A stretch of DNA of 64,000 bases from Pseudomonas putida (GTDB lineage Bacteria; Pseudomonadota; Gammaproteobacteria; Pseudomonadales; Pseudomonadaceae), in contig NZ_JANHKS010000002.1 in assembly GCF_028682175.1 (NCBI RefSeq), positions 124,001 through 188,000 of the forward strand, in the 5' to 3' direction. Position numbers and translations under genes: made by a program. Below are positions 8,997-16,170 of this stretch, in pieces. Within the stretch, counting starts at the first letter, position 1. Every line of letters begins with the position of its first letter. A model generated the notes under the pieces. It did not search any database. It was given only the letters and a program-made list of their open reading frames with translations, and was not told the DNA's origin.

Positions 8997-9536
8997 TCAC
9001 TTCACCGGCGGCATGTCGATGTCGGTGTCGTTGATGCGGTTGAAGGTATTGGTGAAGATGGTCAGCGCGATCGTCAGCGAGATTTCCGCCAGTTGCGCAT
9101 CGCTGTAACCCGCCTGGCGAATCGCAGCAACATCGGCATCGCTCAGGGTGCCGCTGGTTTTCTGCAGCTTCAGTACGAAGCTGACCAGGGCATCGCGCTT
9201 GCTGTCCCCTGTCGAGGTGCCCTGGCGGATCTGGGTCAGAACCTGGGATGGCAGGCCGGTCATCTTGCCCAACATCACATGGGCCGCAACGCAGTAGTCA
9301 CAGCCGGTCTGCTCGCTGACCAGCAACTTGATGGTTTCCAGGTCCTGTTTGCTCAGGCTGCCGTTGGCCAGCACGCCCTCGGCGTTGAGCACAGCCGACA
9401 GTGCATTCGGCACCAGATGGCCTAATGCGGCGAACAGATTAGGCACGGTACCGCCGGCGATTTTCCGGACTTCGGCATAGACGTCAGCGGTGGCGCCAGT
9501 GGCAGTTGCAACAGCGGGGATTGCGATGCGGCTCAT
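8997..9536 (-). CDS. AhpD-like carboxymuconolactone-decarboxylase-family peroxidase
   Basis: A 179-residue all-helical CMD/AhpD-family protein. The key segment is EQTGCDYCVAAHV, the Cys-x-x-Cys plus downstream His expected for alkylhydroperoxidase activity. In AhpD these residues reduce peroxides or regenerate a peroxiredoxin. A second helix pair, EISLTIALTIFTNTFNRI, is typical of the family C-terminus. ATG 9536 is preceded by AGGAG at the right distance. It is divergent from an AraC-type regulator (9651) across about 115 bp, so that regulator probably controls it. Activity is inferred from the motif only. Confidence 0.88.
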   Translation of the reverse strand: MSRIAIPAVATATGATADVYAEVRKIAGGTVPNLFAALGHLVPNALSAVLNAEGVLANGSLSKQDLETIKLLVSEQTGCDYCVAAHVMLGKMTGLPSQVLTQIRQGTSTGDSKRDALVSFVLKLQKTSGTLSDADVAAIRQAGYSDAQLAEISLTIALTIFTNTFNRINDTDIDMPPVK

Positions 9537-9650
9537 GGTGAAACTCCTGCTCGGTGGGTTAGATGGCTCCACTTTATCCAGCACCCATGATCTTGTAGAG
9601 ACTCGAATCGCTCACTATAGTGCTCATAAGTATCAATTCCGGACATCGTC

Positions 9651-10613
9651 ATGACCGCTTCTTCCCGCCAGCAGGACTGGCTCAGCCGACTGCTGGAGAT
9701 GATTACCGTCAAAGGACGCCTGGAACTGCGGTGCGCATACGGGGCGCCGTGGCAGGTCGTGTATGAAGACTCGGAACCGGGAGAGATGCCCTATCACGTG
9801 GTGATGCGCGGGTCGGCCATTCTCGAAACCCCGGGCCTTGGCGCGCCGCGACGATTACAGGCCGGTGACGTGCTGCTGATGCTGCATGGCTCTGAACACC
9901 TATTGCATGACGGCAGCGGGATCAGCCCGCCCCAGGCGAGCTACCGTGATGAGCTCAATCTGGTGGTCAGTGAAAACACCGGCGGCGGTGAGCCCCTGGA
10001 AATGCTCTGCGGCCGCTTCGTGATCCGGCCACCCCATGACCGCTTCATCAGGGACTATTTGCCGGGCCGGTTGATCGTCCGCACGGCCAGCCAACCCTCT
10101 GACACCCAGACGCACACGCAACTGACTCATCTGCTCGCCGTGATGCGGCAAGAGTCACTGGTTGCAAGCCTGGGCGGCAATGCCATGCTGGACGCCCTGT
10201 CTACCGCGCTGTTCACCATGACCCTGCGCCTGGCCAGCGAATCGGCAGACACGCCGGTGGGCCTGCTGGCGATGGCAGGCCACCCAAGACTGGCACCCGC
10301 ACTGACCGCGATCTTCAACGACCCGGCCCGGGCCTGGACGCTGCCGGAGCTGGCGGATCTGTGCAACATGTCCCGGGCGACCCTGATTCGCCATTTCCAG
10401 GACAAGGTGGGCAAGTCTGCGAACGCCATCCTCACCGACGTGCGCATGACCATGGCGGCCAATGAACTCACCTCCACTACCCTGCCTACCGAGGCAATTG
10501 CCGAAGCCGTCGGCTATCAATCCGTCGCCGCGTTTCGGCGTGCCTTCACCCAACGCATGGGCATGACCCCAGGCGACATTCGCAGGTCCAGACACCCGGG
10601 CGCGACTCCATGA
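9651..10613 (+). CDS. AraC-family regulator with cupin sensor domain
   Basis: A 320-residue regulator. Residues about 15-190 form a cupin_6/AraC-binding domain (MPYHVVMRGSAIL, then RLQAGDVLLMLHGSEHLLHDG). The last 100 residues carry two helix-turn-helix units: WTLPELADLCNMSRATLIRHF and PTEAIAEAVGYQSVAAFRRAF. It is divergent from the AhpD-like gene, with a short palindrome CACTATAGTG at 9613-9622 between them. By analogy with its family it activates the divergent gene in response to a small molecule. The ligand is not evident. Confidence 0.92.
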   Translation: MTASSRQQDWLSRLLEMITVKGRLELRCAYGAPWQVVYEDSEPGEMPYHVVMRGSAILETPGLGAPRRLQAGDVLLMLHGSEHLLHDGSGISPPQASYRDELNLVVSENTGGGEPLEMLCGRFVIRPPHDRFIRDYLPGRLIVRTASQPSDTQTHTQLTHLLAVMRQESLVASLGGNAMLDALSTALFTMTLRLASESADTPVGLLAMAGHPRLAPALTAIFNDPARAWTLPELADLCNMSRATLIRHFQDKVGKSANAILTDVRMTMAANELTSTTLPTEAIAEAVGYQSVAAFRRAFTQRMGMTPGDIRRSRHPGATP

Positions 10614-10630
10614 AAGGACCATGAACGCAA

Positions 10631-10667
10631 AAGCCAGGTGCCACACCGTTTCGGTGGCACCTGGCTT
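10631..10667. terminator. Bidirectional hairpin between AraC regulator and SDR gene
   Basis: AAGCCAGGTGCCAC pairs with GTGGCACCTGGCTT over a 9-base loop, between convergent genes. The A-rich left flank favours use as the end of the minus-strand operon. Confidence 0.75.
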
Positions 10668-10691
10668 GTCAGGCAGGATGTGCACTCAACC

Positions 10692-11462
10692 TCAGACGGA
10701 TTTCACCTCTCCCCCGTCGATCCGCAACGCCGATCCGGTCATCCATTTCGCAGACGGCGACACCAGGAACGCCAGCAGGTCGGCGATCTCTTCAGGCTCG
10801 CCAAATCTTGAAATCCCGGCATTCTGCGGAAACCTGATCGTCGCTTCTTCAACACTCATGCCATTGGCAGGTGCCCATTTCTCCAGAAAGGAACGGCGAC
10901 GCCCCGTCATCACCGGACCCGGCAACACACTGTTGACCTGGACGCCCTCCTGGATGCCGCGATCAGCGAACGCCTTGGCCAAGGCCACAATGGCAGCGTT
11001 GATGGTCGCGACCGCTGCATAGCCGGCTTTTGGCGTATCCGCCGAGTTGCCGGACATCAGTACCACCGAACCTCGTGATGCCTTGAGCGCAGGCCACGCC
11101 GCCAGCGTCATCCGCCGTGCGCCGTGCAACTTGAGCTCGGTACCGTCGTGCCACTGCTCGTCGGTCATCTCGAACAGATCGATCTGAGGCACAGCCCCGG
11201 CGATGTTCAACAGGGCGTCAATCCTGCCAAACCGGGCCAGCGTCTGCTCAACCACTTCCGAGGGCACACCCGGTGCGGAAACATCGGCGTCCAGCACCAG
11301 CGCTTGCGCACCGATCGCCTCGACCTGCCGGGCCGTGTCTTGCAGGTTCTCGCGGTTTCGCGCCACCAGGACCAGTGCCTCAAAATCCCTGGCCAGGCGT
11401 AGGGCTGTGGCGCGACCGATCCCCTGACTTGCACCCGTGACAATAGCTACAGACTTCACCAT
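10692..11462 (-). CDS. Short-chain dehydrogenase-fold protein lacking the usual catalytic lysine
   Basis: A 256-residue SDR. It has the TGASQGIG cofactor loop, LVARNRENL after the second strand, the DVSAPG motif, LLNIAGAVPQ in place of NNAG, VLPGPVMTGRR, and a standard C-terminus (TGSALRIDGGEV). The active-site segment reads GYAAVATINAA: the tyrosine is there, but the lysine four residues later, normally YxxxK, is alanine. This may change or abolish reductase activity. ATG 11462 has GAGGAA before it. It lies 36 bp downstream of a quinone-reductase-like gene on the same strand and is probably co-transcribed with it under the CGNR regulator. Confidence 0.88.
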   Translation of the reverse strand: MVKSVAIVTGASQGIGRATALRLARDFEALVLVARNRENLQDTARQVEAIGAQALVLDADVSAPGVPSEVVEQTLARFGRIDALLNIAGAVPQIDLFEMTDEQWHDGTELKLHGARRMTLAAWPALKASRGSVVLMSGNSADTPKAGYAAVATINAAIVALAKAFADRGIQEGVQVNSVLPGPVMTGRRRSFLEKWAPANGMSVEEATIRFPQNAGISRFGEPEEIADLLAFLVSPSAKWMTGSALRIDGGEVKSV

Positions 11463-11498
11463 CGCAATTTCCTCATTCAACGCATTTGGGTTGGGGGA

Positions 11499-12473
11499 TC
11501 AATCGACAACCACGACCATTTTGCCGGCCGCTTCGTTGGCCTCCATGACGCGGTGAGCCTCATGGATTTCCTCGAATTTGAAGACTCGCGTCGGTTTGAC
11601 GTCGAGCCTGCCGGCGGCTGCTTCCTGGGCAATGGCCTGCAGCGGCACATCGGCCAGCGGGAAGCCCTCGGTGCCGAACACGAAGCTTCCAAAGAAGGTC
11701 AGATAGACGCCACTGGACATCTGCAACAGCGGGTTGAAATCGGCGATGGGCTCAAGCCCGCCCAACCAGCCTGCCAGGCACACGCGCCCGCCCCGGCGAA
11801 CGATCGCCAGCAAATCGATCACCGTGCTGTTGCCCACCAGATCGAGTACTGCATCGAAGGTTTTCGCGCCCTTGATCCGGGCGGACAGCTGCGGCCCTTC
11901 CAGTTCCACTGCCACGGCGCCGAGGTCCTTGAGCATCTGCGCGCGTTTCTCGCTGCGAGTCGTGGCAACCACGCGCGCCCCTGCGTTCACCGCCAGTTTC
12001 ACCGCGGCCTGGCCGAACGATGAGGTCGCACCTCGAATGAGGACGGTCTGGCCCTTCTCGATCTCCAGATTGCGGAAAAGACAGGTCCACGCCGTGGCGT
12101 AGGTTTCCGGGATCGCCGCCAGTTCGGCCCACGGCAGATCGGCGTCGATCAAGGCCACGTTGGAAACCGGTGCACGAGTGTATTGCGCGTAGCTGCCGTT
12201 AATGGTGCGGCCCAGCCCTCCCATCAAGGCAGCCACCTTCGCCCCGACCGGGAATTCGCCACCGGGGCATGACTTCACGATGCCCACGCACTCGATGCCG
12301 CTGACCGGTGCCGCTTCCGCCCATTCACCCCGGCGCATGTGCATCTCGGCGTGATTGATGCCGAACGCCTTGATCTGAATCACGACGTGTCCTTCCTTGG
12401 CGGTGGGCTCCGGGATGTCTTGATAAACCAGGCTGTCCAGACCGCCGAATTTCTCTAGAACGATCGCTTTCAT
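11499..12473 (-). CDS. Quinone oxidoreductase-like medium-chain dehydrogenase
   Basis: A 324-residue zinc-independent MDR/quinone-oxidoreductase-type enzyme. It has the N-terminal GroES-like domain (FGINHAEMHMRRGEW, then SGIECVGIV), the substrate/cofactor bridge PETYATAWTCLF, the nucleotide loop RGATSSFGQAAVKLA and the C-terminal MEANEAAGKMVVVVD. Catalytic zinc cysteines are absent, as is normal for this branch, which reduces quinones or enones with NADPH. ATG 12473 has GGAGA upstream; an open leader extends to 12632 across the operator region and is not credible as protein. First gene of a two-gene unit with the SDR, divergent from the CGNR regulator. Confidence 0.9.
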   Translation of the reverse strand: MKAIVLEKFGGLDSLVYQDIPEPTAKEGHVVIQIKAFGINHAEMHMRRGEWAEAAPVSGIECVGIVKSCPGGEFPVGAKVAALMGGLGRTINGSYAQYTRAPVSNVALIDADLPWAELAAIPETYATAWTCLFRNLEIEKGQTVLIRGATSSFGQAAVKLAVNAGARVVATTRSEKRAQMLKDLGAVAVELEGPQLSARIKGAKTFDAVLDLVGNSTVIDLLAIVRRGGRVCLAGWLGGLEPIADFNPLLQMSSGVYLTFFGSFVFGTEGFPLADVPLQAIAQEAAAGRLDVKPTRVFKFEEIHEAHRVMEANEAAGKMVVVVD

Positions 12474-12574
12474 AAGATTCTCCTGTAGAGGCCGTTTAGG
12501 CACCTGATCCGATTGGCTGGGTAGACGTCGCGTGAGAGGGAGGCCAACTGGGGTCGTCATCGACGCCGCCCGAG

Positions 12575-12603
12575 TAACCTCTCTACTGCCGGCTTGGAGG
12601 TTA
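12575..12603. promoter_or_regulatory. Operator candidate TAAC-N21-GTTA, site 1
   Basis: TAAC at 12575-12578 and GTTA at 12600-12603 enclose 21 bases (extended TAACC-N19-GGTTA). It lies about 100 bp upstream of the quinone reductase start, in the region divergent from the CGNR gene. Confidence 0.6.
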
Positions 12604-12615
12604 GTAACGGCATAG

Positions 12616-12644
12616 TAACTTGTCAAACACATTTTGAATGGTTA
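12616..12644. promoter_or_regulatory. Operator candidate TAAC-N21-GTTA, site 2
   Basis: AGTAAC and GTTACT form a 6-bp dyad whose TAAC and GTTA cores are again exactly 21 bases apart, starting 41 bp from site 1 and about 37 bp before the CGNR start codon. Confidence 0.6.
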
Positions 12645-12680
12645 CTCTTTTTCGACACTTCCAGAGATAGCGAGCAGACG

Positions 12681-13310
12681 ATGAGCACCCATTTGCACGG
12701 TCCGGCGATGTTCATCGCGGACGCCCCGGCGCTGGATTTCCTCAATTCCATCGCTACCCCGGTGGACGAGGTCGTTGACTGGATTGGCGATGGGCAGGGA
12801 CTGCTCGACTGGCTGCGCCAGGCAGGCTGGGTCAGCGAACACACCCTGCAGCAGATAGCCCAGGAGGCCATGCCCGGTGAGCTGGAGATGGTCGCCGGGC
12901 AAACCAGGGCGCTGCGCGACTGGTTCAGGGATTTCGTTTTGACGCACCGGGGTCAGCCACTGTCGCCCCAGGCCCTGGAGGACCTCGCTGCGCTCAACCG
13001 CCTGCTGGCCAGGGACGAAGGCTTTACTCAGATAACCGTCACCGACACGGACGCCTCGAAGCTGACCCTTGCGCCGCGCAGACGCTGGAAAACCCCGGAT
13101 TCATTGCTGCTGCCTATCGCTGAGCAGTTGGCGACGTTCATCTGCGACGAGGACTTTTCCGACGTCAAAAGCTGTGAGGGTGCCAGTTGTACCCTGATGT
13201 TCGTCGACCACACCCGCGGCAAGAAACGTCGGTGGTGCAGCATGGCGGTGTGCGGCAATCGCGCCAAGGCGGCGGCGCACCGCGAGCGCAAGAAGTCCGA
13301 CTCGGTGTGA
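12681..13310 (+). CDS. CGNR zinc-finger transcription regulator (ABATE domain)
   Basis: A 209-residue protein with an N-terminal ABATE stress-response-like domain (DAPALDFLNSIATP near residue 20, typical of the family) and a C-terminal CGNR zinc finger. Its cysteines are in SCEGASC and WCSMAVCGNR, followed by the basic tail AKAAAHRERKK. CGNR proteins are putative DNA-binding regulators, often next to the redox genes they control. ATG 12681 is the first plausible start; the open frame further up runs through the divergent operator region. It is divergent from the quinone reductase/SDR operon. The same spaced repeat sits upstream of the hydrolase gene that follows, so all three units may form one regulon. 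Confidence 0.9.
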   Translation: MSTHLHGPAMFIADAPALDFLNSIATPVDEVVDWIGDGQGLLDWLRQAGWVSEHTLQQIAQEAMPGELEMVAGQTRALRDWFRDFVLTHRGQPLSPQALEDLAALNRLLARDEGFTQITVTDTDASKLTLAPRRRWKTPDSLLLPIAEQLATFICDEDFSDVKSCEGASCTLMFVDHTRGKKRRWCSMAVCGNRAKAAAHRERKKSDSV

Positions 13311-13362
13311 TGGGCAGTCATCAGGCGAAGATCCCGAGTGCTGAAAACAGGAGAGGGAACGA

Positions 13363-13391
13363 TAACCTCTTGAAATGGGTTTGACAGGTTA
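13363..13391. promoter_or_regulatory. Operator candidate TAAC-N21-GTTA, site 3
   Basis: TAAC at 13363-13366 and GTTA at 13388-13391 with the same 21-base spacer (TAACC-N19-GGTTA), about 70 bp upstream of the hydrolase start. TAACCTCT is shared with site 1. Confidence 0.6.
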
Positions 13392-13461
13392 CTCAAGCTG
13401 TGCGAACTTCAGGTACGCAGCTGTATCTGCCTATCCCCGCACACGCCAAGAGGATCACGTC

Positions 13462-14337
13462 ATGAGTACTGCAAACGCTTCAACGCCGGTGATCAACCAC
13501 GCCTTCGCATACGCTGACGGCGTCAGGGTGTTCTATCGAGAAGCCGGCGACCGCGCCCTGCCCACCCTGCTCCTGCTTCACGGTTTTCCAAGCTCGTCCC
13601 ATCAGTTCCGCCAGTTGATCCCCCTGCTCGCCCCGCACTTCCATGTGATCGCCCCTGACTTGCCGGGCTTCGGCTTCACCGAAGTGCCAGAGGCCAGAAA
13701 CTACGTCTACAGCTTCGACGGGCTGGCCAGGACCCTGACGGACTTCGTCGATGCCCTGGGACTCAAGAGCTACGCAATGTACGTTTTCGACTACGGGGCA
13801 CCGACCGGGCTGAGGCTCGCGCTCAAGCATCCGGAGCGGGTCACCGGGCTGGTCAGCCAGAACGGCAATGCATATCTGGAGGGGTTGGGTGATGCCTGGG
13901 CGCCGATCCGGGCCTATTGGGCTGAACCCACCGCGGCTAATCGGCAGGTAATCGCCGATGCCGTGTTGAACCTGGAAGGCACGCGCTGGCAGTACGTGCA
14001 TGGGGTCAACCAGCCCGAACTCATCGCGCCGGAAGGCTACACACTGGATGCGCTCTTGATGGAACGCCCCGGGAACAAGGACATCCAGCTGGACCTGTTT
14101 CTGGATTACGCCAACAACCTGAAGCTGTACCCGAAGTTTCAGGCGTTCTTTCGTGCGCACAAGATCCCAACGCTGGTCATCTGGGGCAAGCACGACCCCT
14201 TTTTCATTCCCCCGGGCGCCGAGGCGTTCAAACGGGATAACCCGCAGGCCGTGGTCGAGCTTCTGGACACCGGCCACTTCGCACTCGAAACCCATGCCGC
14301 GCACATCGCCGCGCGCATCATCGAAGTGATCCGCTGA
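13462..14337 (+). CDS. Alpha/beta hydrolase, epoxide-hydrolase / haloalkane-dehalogenase type
   Basis: A 291-residue hydrolase with HGFPSSSHQFRQL at the oxyanion strand, LPGFGFTE, and the nucleophile segment VFDYGAPTGLR. There an aspartate replaces the usual serine, as in epoxide hydrolases and haloalkane dehalogenases. The acid lies in VIWGKHDPFFIP and the histidine in LDTGHFALETH. A cap domain (about residues 140-210) contains AWAPIRAYWAE. ATG 13462 follows AGAGG by eight bases. An operator candidate shared with the CGNR/quinone-reductase promoter lies upstream, pointing to common control. Substrate is not readable. Confidence 0.9.
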   Translation: MSTANASTPVINHAFAYADGVRVFYREAGDRALPTLLLLHGFPSSSHQFRQLIPLLAPHFHVIAPDLPGFGFTEVPEARNYVYSFDGLARTLTDFVDALGLKSYAMYVFDYGAPTGLRLALKHPERVTGLVSQNGNAYLEGLGDAWAPIRAYWAEPTAANRQVIADAVLNLEGTRWQYVHGVNQPELIAPEGYTLDALLMERPGNKDIQLDLFLDYANNLKLYPKFQAFFRAHKIPTLVIWGKHDPFFIPPGAEAFKRDNPQAVVELLDTGHFALETHAAHIAARIIEVIR

Positions 14338-14555
14338 CAGCCGTAAAGCCGCCCTTCACGAGTCGCTGCCATGGACGGCGCACTTGCCCCCTCAAACTCC
14401 CGAGCCCGCTTCCCGTCAGTTAGAGCCGTAGTCGATCCTGTCTGAGCCTTTGAGACTTTGGAGCATCTTTTAGATATTTAACAGGCTTAAGGGTATTACC
14501 GAGACGCCCTACCATGGCGTCGTTGACGAATACCTAACACTCGATGGAGTTTCCA

Positions 14556-14636
14556 ATGTCACGTACCCACACCCCGTTCCCGGCGCCTGCCGCTCACGCC
14601 GCCGCCCACACCGCGCCAGGGAGGACTCAAGCATGA
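14556..14636 (+). CDS. 26-residue leader peptide coupled to the DUF417 gene
   Basis: A short frame starts ATG-TCA-CGT after TGGAGT with good spacing and ends in a TGA that overlaps the next start codon as ATGA. The predicted peptide, MSRTHTPFPAPAAHAAAHTA followed by six residues, is rich in alanine, proline and histidine. It has no hydrophobic core, so it is not a signal peptide. Its own ribosome site plus the stop-start overlap suggest translational coupling to the membrane protein downstream. It could equally be a chance frame. It would be missed by most length cut-offs. Confidence 0.45.
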   Translation: MSRTHTPFPAPAAHAAAHTAPGRTQA

Positions 14637-15130
14637 ATTATCTGGTCAACGTTCTCGGGCGCTCGGGCCTCATGAAGCGCGATCTCGACTACCACCTGCT
14701 GCGCGCCGCGATGGTGGTCATCTTCGTCTGGTTTGGCTATGACAAATGGTTCGTTGCCGAGATCACCGACCTGCTGCCGCTGATCACCAACGGCCCGCTG
14801 ATTTCATGGACCATTCCGGTGCTGGGAGTCAAAGGCACCAGTGTCTTCCTGGGCACAGCCGAATGGACCTTTGGCCTGCTGATCTTCCTGGGTTTCTGGA
14901 ACAGGAAGCTTGGGATACTGGGCGCCCTCGGCTCCTGCGCCACCTTCATCGGAACCGTCACCATCATGCCGTTCGCACCCGGAGCCTGGCATGAAGGCGC
15001 CGGCGGTTTCCCGGCGATGACCATCGTGGCCGCGTTTCTTCTGAAGGATCTGGTGTTGCTCACGGTCTCGGTCTACCTGCTCAGGCAGGACGTTGCCCGG
15101 CAGTTGAAGCTGGCTGAACACGCCGCCTGA
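14633..15130 (+). CDS. DUF417 inner-membrane protein (YkgB/RclC family)
   Basis: A 165-residue membrane protein of the YkgB/RclC (DUF417) family. Signature parts are RAAMVVIFVWFGYDKWF, the GTAEWTFGLLIFLGFW segment and FLLKDLVLLTVSVYLL, giving four likely membrane helices. RclC in E. coli belongs to a reactive-chlorine resistance operon; elsewhere the role is unknown. A strong GGGAGG precedes ATG 14633, and a 26-codon frame overlaps it as ATGA. It converges on a LysR gene. Family firm, role inferred from E. coli only. Confidence 0.9.
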   Translation: MNYLVNVLGRSGLMKRDLDYHLLRAAMVVIFVWFGYDKWFVAEITDLLPLITNGPLISWTIPVLGVKGTSVFLGTAEWTFGLLIFLGFWNRKLGILGALGSCATFIGTVTIMPFAPGAWHEGAGGFPAMTIVAAFLLKDLVLLTVSVYLLRQDVARQLKLAEHAA

Positions 15131-15145
15131 ACCAGCAGCGGGCAT

Positions 15146-16048
15146 TCAGGATTTCGACACGGTGCTCTGAAGCCGCGCAGTCATGTCGGCTTCGAGCATC
15201 TGCAGGAAAACCTTCACCCTGGCAGGCACATACTGCCGGGTCGGGGTGACGGCCCAGACCGACAACTGCTCCATGTCGCCGTCGGCCAGGCGGATTTCCA
15301 CCAGCGAACCGTCCCGCAACTGGGGCAACACGTCCCAGTACGCCAGCATCGCAATGCCCAGCCCTTCGATGGCAGCATCGCGCACTGCGCCCACATTGCT
15401 GATCATCACCCGCCCCTCCACCCGCCGCCGGACGATTTCGCCGTTCACCACGAACGGCCATCTCGGCACGGCCTGAAGCACGATGCACTGGTGCTGTTCA
15501 AGCTCGTCCAGCGTGACGGGCGTGCCGTGTTCTCGCAGATAATGCGGGGCCGCACAGAGCACGCGAGGATTGGGCGCGACCCGCCGGGCAACCAGCTCGG
15601 AATCGGCCAACGGCGCGACCCGCAGCGCCAGGTCGAACCCGCGGCCCACCAGATCGACCACGGTGTCCGAAACGTCGAGCTCGACCCGCAGATCAGGGTA
15701 TTGCTGCAACAGTTGCGGCAGCATGGGCAAGACAATGGATTGTCCGAAGACGCTGGGCGCTGTCACCCGCAACAGCCCTGTCACTCGGCTCGTCGACGGC
15801 TGCAACGCCTCCAGCGCACTCTCTTCGGCCTCGAGCATGGTATGGGCATAAGGAAGAAACGCTTCGCCCTCGGCCGTGAGCGAAACCGCCCTGGTGGTGC
15901 GCTGAAACAGCCGCACGCCCAATTCCTGCTCCAGCGCAGTGATGCGCCGCGACACCTGCATCGGCATCACATCCAGCCTGCGCGAGGCGTCCGAGAGGCT
16001 GCGCGCCGTCGCGACCGCCAGGAAAATACGCAGGTCGGTTGTCAGCAT
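15146..16048 (-). CDS. LysR-family transcription regulator
   Basis: A 300-residue LysR protein. It has an N-terminal winged HTH (FLAVATARSLSDASRRLDVM, then VSRRITALEQELGVRLFQRTTRAVSLT) and an effector-binding domain from about residue 90 (GLLRVTAPSVFGQSIVLPML). It resembles the aliphatic-compound/OYE-linked DsdC-CrgA-like branch that often sits opposite redox enzymes. It is divergent from the Old Yellow Enzyme gene at 16171, and a 19-bp dyad at 16082-16100 lies between them, so it most likely controls that gene and itself. Inducer unknown. Confidence 0.93.
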   Translation of the reverse strand: MLTTDLRIFLAVATARSLSDASRRLDVMPMQVSRRITALEQELGVRLFQRTTRAVSLTAEGEAFLPYAHTMLEAEESALEALQPSTSRVTGLLRVTAPSVFGQSIVLPMLPQLLQQYPDLRVELDVSDTVVDLVGRGFDLALRVAPLADSELVARRVAPNPRVLCAAPHYLREHGTPVTLDELEQHQCIVLQAVPRWPFVVNGEIVRRRVEGRVMISNVGAVRDAAIEGLGIAMLAYWDVLPQLRDGSLVEIRLADGDMEQLSVWAVTPTRQYVPARVKVFLQMLEADMTARLQSTVSKS

Positions 16049-16081
16049 GATTATATCCTTTCAGGTTATGCCGGCTTCACC

Positions 16082-16100
16082 CCAGACCGGCTTGGTCTGG
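16082..16100. promoter_or_regulatory. 19-bp inverted repeat between LysR and OYE genes
   Basis: CCAGACC-GGCTT-GGTCTGG is a perfect 7-bp dyad located 34 bp upstream of the LysR start and about 70 bp upstream of the OYE start. A LysR binding site is the simplest reading. Confidence 0.5.
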
Positions 16101-16170
16101 CCCTGGCACCTCCGTAGTATCGCTAACAACAGGCAATTACGCCCACTACGCTTGAAGACGAGGTGCAGCC

